DNA of 64,000 nt from Lactobacillus sp. (GTDB lineage Bacteria; Bacillota; Bacilli; Lactobacillales; Lactobacillaceae), in assembly GCA_030455605.1 (NCBI GenBank), contig JAKDPD010000004.1, positions 1 through 64,000 of the forward strand, given 5' to 3'. The notes beneath the pieces were generated by a model. It ran no database searches, was not told the origin of the DNA, and saw only the letters and a list, made by a program, of their open reading frames with translations. A program made the position numbers and the translations under genes. Shown piece after piece: positions 28,974 to 38,591 of the stretch. Within the stretch, counting starts at the first letter, position 1, and each line of letters opens with the position of its first letter.

Positions 28974-29327
28974 TTAAAAGCATGACACGACTAGCGCAAC
29001 AGCGCTAAATATTAACAATGAAAGCCAAAGAACCAAACTCAAGCCTTGGATAGCACCTAAAAGCATTGCATAAACACAAGTTATGATTAAGAAGGAACTA
29101 ACAATCAACGTAATTCTTTGAAAATGATACCTTCCAAAGATGTTTAAGACTCCCAAAACTCCCACTATTAATCCTAAGACACCACCAATGATAGAAAAAG
29201 TGATACCTGACTTATTACCGACATCTACAACCCCTCCAAGAGCAAAAAGCCCGTTAAGGAAGAGCAAGATAGCTACCAAAGCAGCTAGAATATCGATTAT
29301 GACAACTAATACCTTAGATATTTTCAT
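28974..29327 (-). CDS. Small membrane protein of unknown function
   Basis: 117 aa, about four hydrophobic segments; RBS AGGAGG upstream. Confidence 0.6.
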   Translation of the reverse strand: MKISKVLVVIIDILAALVAILLFLNGLFALGGVVDVGNKSGITFSIIGGVLGLIVGVLGVLNIFGRYHFQRITLIVSSFLIITCVYAMLLGAIQGLSLVLWLSLLIFSAVALVVSCF

Positions 29328-29424
29328 TATCTCCTCCTAATACAATTTAGCTTTAAAGTTTACCAAAGCATAGGATAATTATATATCAATACGTAATAGG
29401 ATACTACTTTATATTGCAAAGTAT

Positions 29425-29486
29425 TGTCATTCACCGAAAATGGAAATCGATGGCGAGTCAATGGGATTGGTAACCAAAAGCTTAAT
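29425..29486 (+). pseudogene. Decayed 3' fragment of a deoxynucleoside kinase gene
   Basis: ATTCACCGAAAATGGAAATCGATGG and AACCAAAAGCTTAATC match the 3' part of the gene ending at 28865, with internal deletions. Confidence 0.85.
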
Positions 29487-29496
29487 CACCACATCA

Positions 29497-29535
29497 TAAA
29501 AAAAGCGTCCTAGTGTTGACTAGACGCTTTTTTAA
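29497..29535. terminator. Bidirectional terminator
   Basis: AAAAAAAGCGTC-CTAGTGTTGACTA-GACGCTTTTTT. Confidence 0.85.
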
Positions 29536-29541
29536 TTTCAT

Positions 29542-30948
29542 TTACTCATGTAACGGAAAGATTTTATCAGGATTAAGCACACCATTAGGGTCAAATAGCT
29601 GCTTAATCCGTCTTAACAAAGACGTATATGCCTTGCCATAGTAGCCTTCAAAATAATCTTTACGTGCATAGCCGATGCCATGTTCACCAGACATATTGCC
29701 GTCAACTGCTGCAGCAGTTTTATAAAGTTCACGAATCACAAGATCACGTTTTTTGGCAAAATCTGTTGCCGATAGCTGATCCGAACAAAGGTAAATATGT
29801 AAATTGCCATCACCAGCGTGACCAAAATTAGGAATTCGCATCCCCGTTTCCTGTTCCAATTCATCAATTCGCTGTAACACATCCGGAATATGATTAATCG
29901 GAACCGAAACATCTACTTCATCCATTTGCGGAGTTGATTTCTGAATAGCCAATAGTAACGCTTCCCGCGCATCCCAGATGACTTTTGCCTCATGACTGGT
30001 AGCATCTAAAACAACTGGGGCAAATGCATTAAAAGCTTTAGTAGCAGCGACCGCGGTTTCTACCATGGCAGTTAACTCGCCTGATGTGAAAGCATCAAGC
30101 CCTAAAATAATAAAACCATCACCCTCAGTGATTGGGAATTTTTGATTATAAAATTTTTCCCAAAGATTTAAGACTTTGCGCCCCATGAATTCCACTGTGG
30201 TCGGTTCAACTCCTGAAGCCAAAATTGCGGGAACAGATTGAATCGCATGCTTCAACGTATCAAACGGAATGACCGCGTTAATGATATGCCGTGGTCGTGG
30301 ATATAACCGCAGCGTGGCTTCACAGACAACCCCTAAAGTTCCTTCGGAACCAATAATTAAGTCTTTTAATGCATAGCCTGAGCTGGACTTAACTGCCTTA
30401 GAGCCAAAAGTATAGAGTTTTCCGTCCGCTAAGGTAACTTTCAAACTCCGAATATGCTCTCTGGTTACGCCATACTTGATAGCCTTTAGGCCTCCGGCAT
30501 TCGTCGCAATATTGCCACCAATCGTTGCCCAATGCATCGCTGGTGCTGGCATATAAGTAAACGGCTTATCTGCTAAATACTCCTCGATATCCTTTAACCT
30601 CGCCCCAGCTTGCACTGTCAAGGTCAGTGAACCAGGATCATAGGACAAGATGTGATTAAGCTTGACCATGTCGAGTGAAATACCCCCATGAATCGTCAAA
30701 TTAGCTCCCATTAAGCCCGTTGAGTTTCCACGTGGAACTAATGGAATTAAATGGTCACTCGCATATTTAACCACTTTCAACACTTCATCATTAGTTGCTG
30801 GCTGAATCACCAAATCCGGCATCGCTCTAACTGTTTTGAATTGATCATGATCCCAATGCGGTGTTGGCTCCGTAATAACACGCGCCGGATCAGCAATATA
30901 CGACCGCAGCATTTTAATATCGTCTGCCGTCAAATGATAATAACTCAT
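29542..30948 (-). CDS. FAD-linked oxidase, GlcD/D-lactate dehydrogenase type
   Basis: FAD_binding_4 PRGNSTGLMGANLT, TIGGNIATNAGG, C-terminal NFGHAGDGNLH, SGEHGIG. Confidence 0.93.
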   Translation of the reverse strand: MSYYHLTADDIKMLRSYIADPARVITEPTPHWDHDQFKTVRAMPDLVIQPATNDEVLKVVKYASDHLIPLVPRGNSTGLMGANLTIHGGISLDMVKLNHILSYDPGSLTLTVQAGARLKDIEEYLADKPFTYMPAPAMHWATIGGNIATNAGGLKAIKYGVTREHIRSLKVTLADGKLYTFGSKAVKSSSGYALKDLIIGSEGTLGVVCEATLRLYPRPRHIINAVIPFDTLKHAIQSVPAILASGVEPTTVEFMGRKVLNLWEKFYNQKFPITEGDGFIILGLDAFTSGELTAMVETAVAATKAFNAFAPVVLDATSHEAKVIWDAREALLLAIQKSTPQMDEVDVSVPINHIPDVLQRIDELEQETGMRIPNFGHAGDGNLHIYLCSDQLSATDFAKKRDLVIRELYKTAAAVDGNMSGEHGIGYARKDYFEGYYGKAYTSLLRRIKQLFDPNGVLNPDKIFPLHE

Positions 30949-31182
30949 ACTTTACCTCCGTAGTTACGATTACTAGCAATGACAAGTTTAAATGCCAACC
31001 ACCCTATTATATAGCAGTTATTTAAAAGCGATAACATTAATGCCCGCTAGCATTAAAATAACTCTTTTTCAGGTGATGAGTCTCCTTATAATTCGTGTTT
31101 ACAAGAATATCCAACAGTGATAGAGTTTATATGTGGCATTTTTAAAATAAGATGCGAACAATTATCACCATGGAGGATGTAA

Positions 31183-32499
31183 ATGAATACTTTAACTAAG
31201 TACTTCAGTTTAGATAAGCTGGGGACGAACGTGAAGCGGGAACTACTTGCCGGCTTAACGACCTTCGTCAGCATGTCATATATTTTATTTGTTAACCCGA
31301 GTGTGCTTGGCGACAGTGGCATGGATAAGGGTGCAGTCTTCACTGCAACAGCCTTGGCCAGTGCATTAGGCTGTTTCGTCATGGGTCTAGTTGCTAATTA
31401 TCCCATTGCTACGGCACCAGCTCTAGGCATTAATGCTTTCTTCACCTATACCGCTTGTATCGGGATGGGTGTTAAGTGGCAGACAGCCCTAGCAGCCGTT
31501 TTTGTGGCGTCATTTATCTTTATTTTAATCACACTCTTTAAATTACGCGAAATGATTATTGATGCAATCCCCGCTGACTTAAAATTCGCGATTTCGGCTG
31601 GGATTGGTTTATTCATTGCCTTCTTGGGCTTAGAAAATGGTGGTTTAGTCACTGCCAGCAAAGCTACTTTAGTCACGGTTGGGCCATTAAATACGCCTAA
31701 AGTCTGGATTACCATTTTAGGTTTATTCGTTACCGTCATTTTAATGATTTTAAACGTGCCTGGTTCAATCTTTATCGGGATGGTTGTTGCGGCTCTCTTC
31801 GGGATTATCATTGGCCAAATTCAACTCCCTAGCACTTATATTGCTACTGCACCTAGTTTGGCACCGACCTTTGGTCAAGCCTTGTTCCATATTCAAGACA
31901 TCAATTCTATGCAGATATGGGTCATCGTGTTAACTTTCTTGCTGGTCACATTTTTCGACACAACTGGTACCTTAATTGGATTAGTTCAACAAGCAGGGCT
32001 CATGAAGGACAATAAGATGCCTCGGGTTGGTAAAGCTTTAGCAGCTGATTCAACTGCCATGATGGCCGGCTCAGTCTTAGGGACTTCACCAGTTGGGGCT
32101 TATGTGGAATCAAGTGCCGGAATTGCAGTCGGTGGTCGTTCTGGCTTAACCGCGGTGTTTGTCGGGATTTTCTTCTTGATCAGTATGATTTTCAGTCCCC
32201 TCTTAAGTGTCATTACGGACCAAGTTACTGCCCCAGCGTTAATTATGGTTGGTGTCTTAATGGCCCAGAATTTAGCCAAAATTAGCTGGAAGAAGTTAGA
32301 GATTGCCGTTCCGGCCTTCCTGATTATGGTGGGTATGCCACTCACTTATTCCATCTCTGATGGTTTAGCCTGGGGAATGATTGCTTACCCAATCACGATG
32401 CTTGCAGCTAAACGTGGTAAAGAGATTACCCCTATCATGTGGCTACTCTTTATTATCTTTATCGTCTTTATGTGGGTTTTAAATATTGCACCTAAATAA
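31183..32499 (+). CDS. NCS2 family (AzgA-like) purine permease
   Basis: AGLTTFVSMSYILFVNPSVLGDSGMD; TFFDTTGTLIGL; YVESSAGIAVGGRSGLTA. Confidence 0.93.
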   Translation: MNTLTKYFSLDKLGTNVKRELLAGLTTFVSMSYILFVNPSVLGDSGMDKGAVFTATALASALGCFVMGLVANYPIATAPALGINAFFTYTACIGMGVKWQTALAAVFVASFIFILITLFKLREMIIDAIPADLKFAISAGIGLFIAFLGLENGGLVTASKATLVTVGPLNTPKVWITILGLFVTVILMILNVPGSIFIGMVVAALFGIIIGQIQLPSTYIATAPSLAPTFGQALFHIQDINSMQIWVIVLTFLLVTFFDTTGTLIGLVQQAGLMKDNKMPRVGKALAADSTAMMAGSVLGTSPVGAYVESSAGIAVGGRSGLTAVFVGIFFLISMIFSPLLSVITDQVTAPALIMVGVLMAQNLAKISWKKLEIAVPAFLIMVGMPLTYSISDGLAWGMIAYPITMLAAKRGKEITPIMWLLFIIFIVFMWVLNIAPK

Positions 32500-32564
32500 A
32501 GCGTGTCATTTAAAACTAACAATTGACATTTAAACCAACTTCAGCTAGGATTATATCCAAGTTG

Positions 32565-32820
32565 AAGAATTGCATAGCAATGACAAGGAAAGTACCTTAC
32601 TTAAGCTCCTACAGAGACTTCTGAATTGGTGAGACAGAAGAGAGTAGCCGTAAGCGAACATGGCCTTCGAGCGCGTATGTCCGATATTTAGGATGTGCTG
32701 GGTCCGCCCAATATAGCGGTAGCGTATTGTAACGATTGTACGTGAAACAAGCTAAGTATATAGGTGGTACCGCGCCAAGCGCCCTATTGGATCAATTGAT
32801 CTGATAGGGTGCTTTTTAAT
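32565..32820 (+). promoter_or_regulatory. T-box leader upstream of oppA-like gene
   Basis: AGGTGGTACCGCG (about 32762-32774), terminator GCGCCCTATTGGATCAATTGATCTGATAGGGTGCTTTTT, structured Stem I-like region upstream. Confidence 0.93.
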
Positions 32821-32883
32821 TGCCATAGCGCTTCACTCATTGGTTTTCAAATTGTGATTTAAACAGAAAGAAGGACGTCATTC

Positions 32884-34509
32884 ATGACCCTTAAACATTC
32901 ATTACTAGTAGCTGGCTGCTTGCTAGCTGCTTTAGGCCTAAGTGCCTGCGGTAATTCCAAATCAGCAACTAACCAGCAAAAAGTCCTTAATTGGTCAGAA
33001 ACCATGCCGCTATCGACGCAAGATCCATCACTGGCGACTGATACCACCAGCTTTCAAGGTCTCTTAAATACGGGAGATGGGTTATATCGCTTAGATCGTC
33101 ATAACCATCCTAAGCTCGCTTTAGCCAAGCAGGTAAAGGTGTCGAACGGCAGTAAAACTTACGACTTTACCTTACGTTCAAACGCTAAATAGTCCAATGG
33201 CACGCCACTAACTGCTGAAGATTTTGTCTATGCTTACCGCCGAACGTTAACGCCTAAGACAAAATCAGCCATGGCCTTCTACCTTTACCAGATTAAAAAC
33301 GCCCAGGCCATTAATACCGGCAAGAAACAGCCAAGTAGCCTTGGTGTAACGGCGCTTTCTAAGACACATTTGCGCATTGAACTTACCCGGCCACTTAGCT
33401 ACTTTAAGATTTTACTCTCATGGCCACTCTTCTTCCCGCAGAATCAAAAATTCATTCAAAAGTCTGGTTCACTATACGGGACTCAGTCTCGCTATACAAT
33501 CTCCTCTGGTCCTTACGTCCTAACCAAATGGACGGGCAACAACAAGTCATGGACCCTAGTAAAGAATAAGCATTACTGGGATGCCAAGAAGGTTCGCTTA
33601 GCCAAAGTCAATGAACAAGTAAGTGAATCAACCACAACTAGTTATAACCTCTTCCAAGCGGGTAAGGTTGATGCCACTCAGCTGAGCGGCCAACAAGTCG
33701 CTGCCAATAAGCATCAAGCTGGCTACCACGAGCGCTTGGCTTCTGCCATTCAGCGTCTTGAGTTGAATCAGAAGAAAGTCAAAGCCTTTGGCAACTTAAA
33801 GATTCGCCAAGCTTTCTCTTACGCCATTAACCGTAACCAACTTGCTAACAATGTCCTCAAAGATGGCTCAGTGCCGGCTAAAGGCTTTGTTCCTAGTGGG
33901 ATGGGTACTAACCCGAAAACTGGCGCAGAATTCCAAAATGACGCTTACGTTAAAGATGCGACTGCCTACGATTTGACAAAGGCTAAACAGCTATTGCAGG
34001 CTGGTTATAAAGAAGCTGGTACCCATGCCATCAAAGTCACCCTGCTCGTCAGTGATACGGATGCCGCTAAACAAACTGGTAAATTCTTACAAAGTCAACT
34101 TGATCGTCTCCCTGGTGTTGATATTAGTATCCAAAGCCTGCCTTACACGCAGTTAATTCAACGTCAAAGTACCGGCGATTATGAATTAACCGTTAAAAAC
34201 TGGCAAGCAGTCTTTGCTGATCCGATTAACTTCCTCGATGTCTACGAATCCGGTTCAAGTTATCTCAACAACGGTTGGCACAATGCAAAATTTGATCATT
34301 TATTGGATTTAGCCGAAAACCACTACGGTAGTCAACCTGCCAAGCGGTGGGAGCAACTCGTGGCTGCGGAAAAAGTACTCATGAATACACAAGGGACGAT
34401 TCCGCTAATTCAAGTTGCTAAACCACAACTCTTGCGGACCAAGGTACAAAATGTTTCCTTTAATCCGACTGGCGTTCCTTATGACTTTAAAACCGTAACG
34501 CTAAAATAA
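32884..34509 (+). pseudogene. OppA-like oligopeptide-binding lipoprotein with in-frame amber codon at 33190-33192
   Basis: SNAK*SNGTPLTAEDFVYAYRR reads through in the same frame (1626 nt = 542 codons); lipobox LSACGN. Confidence 0.93.
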
Positions 34510-34516
34510 CTAATAC

Positions 34517-34564
34517 TAAAAAAAAGCCTGACTTTTGCAATTGCAAAAGTCAGGCTTTTTTTTA
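34517..34564. terminator. Strong bidirectional terminator
   Basis: AAAAAAAGCCTGACTTTTGC-AATT-GCAAAAGTCAGGCTTTTTTTT. Confidence 0.95.
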
Positions 34565-34576
34565 ATATTCAACTAC

Positions 34577-34876
34577 TTACTTACGTGCCGTTGCTTCGGC
34601 TTTTTTATGCTCGTAATCAGCAATGACCAACTGAACATTCTTAGTCCCGCGCCAGGCAGCATAGCCGAACAGCCACATGCCACAAACGCCAACAGTTGCT
34701 AGGACAATCCCAATCACGAACAGCCAAGTCATCTTCTGATAGGCAAAGTAAGTTAGCACCACACCAATCCCAACAATCAATAAGAAGAGCTCAAACCAGT
34801 ACCCCAAATTACGAATCATATGCTTTTGGTAAGCAACCTCATTGTCATACTTGGTGGTTAATTCTTGTTGAGTCAT
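34577..34876 (-). CDS. Small two-TM membrane protein linked to man-type PTS
   Basis: 99 aa with two hydrophobic segments; AGGAG RBS. Confidence 0.6.
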   Translation of the reverse strand: MTQQELTTKYDNEVAYQKHMIRNLGYWFELFLLIVGIGVVLTYFAYQKMTWLFVIGIVLATVGVCGMWLFGYAAWRGTKNVQLVIADYEHKKAEATARK

Positions 34877-34914
34877 CTAACTACTCCTCATTGATTACGT
34901 CTTAGTAATGTCTT

Positions 34915-35740
34915 TTAGTAGGTCAAGCCTGGGTTGAAGAAGCCAACTAGTACCCCAACAAAGGCAATCACCACTAATAATAACATGGTATTAACGGCTG
35001 AAATCTTCTTTTTCGACATTAGCCACCAGCAAAGGAAGATGAAGGCTACAGTCAGCAGACCAGGATAAATATTATCGAGTTGCGTTTGTAAGCTCAAGAA
35101 AGTTTTCCCAGCTGCATTCTTTAAGGCAAAGGCGGTCTTAACATTAACCCAAGTGGCAGCAACACCACCAACAACACCGATAGCTTTTATAATCGCACTA
35201 CCTTGTTTACCAACTAAGAATTCAACAGCTCGGTCACACCCATTTGGTAGCCTCTAAAGAAAAGGAAGTTCATCCCAAAGTAAGCAATGAGGTTCCACAC
35301 GATAATGTAGAAAATCGCCCCAACTGGTGAACCACCAGTCGACATTCCTAGCGCAATCCCTAATAAAATTGGAATCAAGGTACCCACGATTAGGGAATCC
35401 CCAATACCGGCAATTGGGCCCATCAGCCCTGCACGCATACCGTTAATCGTTTCACCGTCAACCGCATCACCATTAGCTTTAGCTTCTTCTAGCCCAGCAG
35501 TCACGCCAACAATAACCGACCCTAATTGTGGTTCAGTATTGAAGAAGGCCTTGTAAGTGGTCATGGCTTCTTTTTGATCTTCAGGCTTATCATACAATTC
35601 TTCCACAATTGGTAGCATTGATGTTAAATAACCAAACGTCTGCATATGTTCTTGTGAGAAACAAGTCAAATGGCCGTAGTACCAATGATGAAAAGCTTTG
35701 GTTAAGGTCTTTTTGCTAATTTTTTTCTTTCATCTGCCAT
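34915..35740 (-). pseudogene. Mannose-class PTS EIID with two frameshifts
   Basis: Frame 1 MADERKKLAKRP* (ATG at 35740); then KKTLTKAFHHWYYGHLTCFSQEHMQTFGYL (ORF to 35214); then VEFLVGKQGSAIIKA...GLLTVAFIFLCWWLMSKKK (to 34915). Confidence 0.9.
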
Positions 35741-35742
35741 CG

Positions 35743-36600
35743 TTAAATATCCTCCTCGTCACTCGCATCGTTACTCTCGGCAGCTGGACTATCCGGGCCA
35801 CCAGAATGACTACTACGTGCCATTTCCAATTGATAAGTTAATAAGGCAAAAATCAATGAAACTGCCGCAACTGAAACTAAGTTCAACTTCAACGAAGCAG
35901 CTAGCGTGAAACCAACTAAAAATGGAATAAAGTCAATTGGCTTATTGACAATTTGCCGTAATAAAATGGCAATCCCGACACATGGTAACATTGAACCTAC
36001 CGTAAAGAGTGTCTGCATTGGAATACCGTCCATTGGCAAAGCATTCCGCAAGGCCACAACAGCACTCGCACCAAGCTTAGTCATAATCAAAGTTGGCAAA
36101 AATGAAAAGAGCAAGTGTGAAATCCAAGGAAGACCCCAGTCAACCATATATAACTTGTGGAACCTACCTTGATCAACATATTTCCAACCCATATGTTGCC
36201 AAATCAGGTTCATCGTAGCTGTTCCGTAGAAGAGCACCGTACCAACCGTACCAACTAAAGTCCCCATGGACTTAGCTAGGTTAGCTGCATCGACACCTGT
36301 CTCCATTAAATGTTGTGACTGAACAGCTACCATTGCTAGCGGAATCCCAATATAAGAAACTGCGTGTACATCGGCTGAAACTGTCCCACCAGGTGTAACT
36401 AACGCAATGTAAACCAATTGCATCGCTACCCCACAGGCAATCCCTAACTGCACATTACCAAGGACCAGACCACAAACCAAACCACCTACTAGTGGTCGAC
36501 CTAACGTGTAATTACCAATTGAAGAGCCACCCATCCCAGGCATTGATGACAAACTGGCAAAAATACCTAAAATGATGGCCTGAAGCCAACTAATCGTCAT
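35743..36600 (-). CDS. Mannose-class PTS EIIC
   Basis: EII-Sor IIC sequence: QLGIACGVAMQLVYIALVTPGGTVSADVHAVSYIGIPLAM. Confidence 0.93.
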   Translation of the reverse strand: MTISWLQAIILGIFASLSSMPGMGGSSIGNYTLGRPLVGGLVCGLVLGNVQLGIACGVAMQLVYIALVTPGGTVSADVHAVSYIGIPLAMVAVQSQHLMETGVDAANLAKSMGTLVGTVGTVLFYGTATMNLIWQHMGWKYVDQGRFHKLYMVDWGLPWISHLLFSFLPTLIMTKLGASAVVALRNALPMDGIPMQTLFTVGSMLPCVGIAILLRQIVNKPIDFIPFLVGFTLAASLKLNLVSVAAVSLIFALLTYQLEMARSSHSGGPDSPAAESNDASDEEDI

Positions 36601-36620
36601 TGTTACTTTCCTCCAAATTC

Positions 36621-37124
36621 CTACAAATTAAATTTATCCCTAAATTTATCCCAAGTTCCAATCTCAACATCTGGTAATAATTGGAACTTAACGGTATAGC
36701 CGGCCTGTGTCAATGCTTCGAAGCAGGCCCCTTCTTCAGGTGTAAAGGACTGATTATTACCAAGTTTGATTGTTCCCGGCCGATCATTCCCAGGGCCGAC
36801 GACAATTTGCTTAACATCACTAGGTACAAACTTAAAGTCAACTAACAATTGCTTCATATCTTGCGGTGTCTTGGTAATTAAAAAGTAGCGGGTGCTTGAT
36901 GCTAACACCTTGCTAGCAACACTCCTAAAATGATCAAGCGTCCAAACAAACCCCTTCTTGCCTTGGCTTTCAGCAGCTGAAATATAAGCCTGCTTCAAGA
37001 CCGGATTACTTGCAGCTAAATCATTAACGGCAATAATTCCATCACATGGTAATTCCTTAGCCCAACGAGTTACCGTTTGGCCATGAATCATCCGATCATC
37101 AATTCTGACAAATGAAACTGACAT
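36621..37124 (-). CDS. Mannose-class PTS EIIB
   Basis: VRIDDRMIHGQTVTRW active-site His region. Confidence 0.95.
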   Translation of the reverse strand: MSVSFVRIDDRMIHGQTVTRWAKELPCDGIIAVNDLAASNPVLKQAYISAAESQGKKGFVWTLDHFRSVASKVLASSTRYFLITKTPQDMKQLLVDFKFVPSDVKQIVVGPGNDRPGTIKLGNNQSFTPEEGACFEALTQAGYTVKFQLLPDVEIGTWDKFRDKFNL

Positions 37125-37145
37125 TTTAATCCCTCCTTTGAATGT

Positions 37146-37583
37146 TTAAATATCATCATCATCGTCTGCTTGAGTGGTCAATTGAAACCGTTGCAAGGCA
37201 CTATTGCCTTCACTTAAGATACTCTGGCTAAGTGTCTCATTATCCATATCATCCATTGAAACAAGTGCTGTCAGCGCCATGGTCAAATTGGTGCCACCAA
37301 AAATCAAAGCTGTCCCCAAGTATCCGCGCTCCTGCAAGATACTAGTGAAGGTGGTTAAGGGACTCCCCCCGACGATGTCAGCCATGACCACAAACTGATC
37401 ATCCGGCCTAAAGCCTTTAACATCAAACCAAGTTTGGATTCTGGCTTTAAAATCACCAACCGCCTCACCTGGCTTTATTCCTAGCGCTTCAACCCGCTCA
37501 ATCGCATCACCTGCGAACATCCCTAATGACGTTTTTAATCCGGCAGCTAAGCCACCATGGCTTACTAGTACTAGATATTTCAT
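37146..37583 (-). CDS. Mannose-class PTS EIIA
   Basis: MKYLVLVSHGGLAAGLKTSLGMFAGD and DIVGGSPLTTF; start ATG near 37583. Confidence 0.95.
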   Translation of the reverse strand: MKYLVLVSHGGLAAGLKTSLGMFAGDAIERVEALGIKPGEAVGDFKARIQTWFDVKGFRPDDQFVVMADIVGGSPLTTFTSILQERGYLGTALIFGGTNLTMALTALVSMDDMDNETLSQSILSEGNSALQRFQLTTQADDDDDI

Positions 37584-37623
37584 TGCGAATACTCCTCTCA
37601 ACTCACACCATAATTATCAGTCA

Positions 37624-37640
37624 TTTGGGTGCGCTTACAT
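37624..37640 (-). promoter_or_regulatory. cre-like CcpA site upstream of the man-type PTS
   Basis: ATGTAAGCGCACCCAAA versus WTGNAARCGNWWWCAWW, two mismatches in W positions, about 40 bp upstream of EIIA. Confidence 0.6.
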
Positions 37641-37787
37641 AAGTGCTAAATGTCACAAATTATTGCCTTTTTTAATGACATTTGTCATAATTGAAACATT
37701 GTTCAACTAGTTCTTAGTCTGTTACTATATAAACGGTCTAAACCGCATACATTATCTTGAATAGAAGAAAGTAGCAACCTCATAAAA

Positions 37788-38591
37788 ATGAAAAAAATCT
37801 TATTTACCGACATTGATGGCACCCTGATTAATTCAGATCATCAAGTGACGCCTTTAACAAAGTTAGCGCTTCAAAATTGGATTTCTCAAGGCAATTTATT
37901 TGTCCCCGTTTCAGCGCGTAATCCCGCTGGTATTGCAACAGTAGCCCGAAAAATTACGACTAGTTATGCATTTGGAGCGTTTAACGGTGGATTAATCTAT
38001 GATCATAAAGGACAATTGTTACAATCAATTACCATGCCCTTTACGCTTGCACAGCATGTACTAGCTACTGTTACTAACAAGTGTGGTAACGCAGTCAGCT
38101 GGAATTTATACGCCTTCAATCACTGGTACTGTTTAGCGCCAAAAACTGCCGCCATTAAACAAGAAGAAGCCATTGTTGCTAATTCTGCAGTGCCCATCAG
38201 TTTAGCTAAGATAGCGCACGAGCCACTTAAACGTGTCCACAAAATTTTATTAATTGGACCGCCAGCCAAGCTTATTCGCCTGAAAAAAATGCTTAGCACT
38301 CTCCTACCGTCTTTGGACTATGTTAATAGTGCGCCGCACTTGTTAGAAGTCGTCCCTCAAGGCGTAAACAAAAGTGCTGTCGTCCCTTTGTTAAGTGCCC
38401 ACTATCAAGTCAATTCAGCCAATACCTGGGCTTTTGGTGACAATTATAATGATGAAACACTCTTAGCGGCTGTCACTCACAGTTATTTGATGGGTAACGC
38501 CCCCAGTGACTTGAAGGCCAAGTTCAAACGCATCACTCGCGATCATGATCACGACGGAATTTATTGTGCCCTGGCCAAGCATTATGCGTAA
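37788..38591 (+). CDS. Cof-type HAD hydrolase
   Basis: FTDIDGTLINSDHQVT; AFGDNYNDETLL. Confidence 0.92.
   Translation: MKKILFTDIDGTLINSDHQVTPLTKLALQNWISQGNLFVPVSARNPAGIATVARKITTSYAFGAFNGGLIYDHKGQLLQSITMPFTLAQHVLATVTNKCGNAVSWNLYAFNHWYCLAPKTAAIKQEEAIVANSAVPISLAKIAHEPLKRVHKILLIGPPAKLIRLKKMLSTLLPSLDYVNSAPHLLEVVPQGVNKSAVVPLLSAHYQVNSANTWAFGDNYNDETLLAAVTHSYLMGNAPSDLKAKFKRITRDHDHDGIYCALAKHYA

Noticed and set aside
30727-30745. GTTTCCACGTGGAACT as a second parS-like site
   Set aside because: Lies inside the FAD oxidase coding sequence and mismatches the consensus at several flank positions; explained by codons.
31000-31182. Purine riboswitch upstream of the NCS2 permease
   Set aside because: Searched for by eye because pbuG-like genes often have one; no matching core seen.
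32735-32750. GTACGTGAAACA as a parS-like half site
   Set aside because: Only one half matches and it lies within the T-box leader structure.
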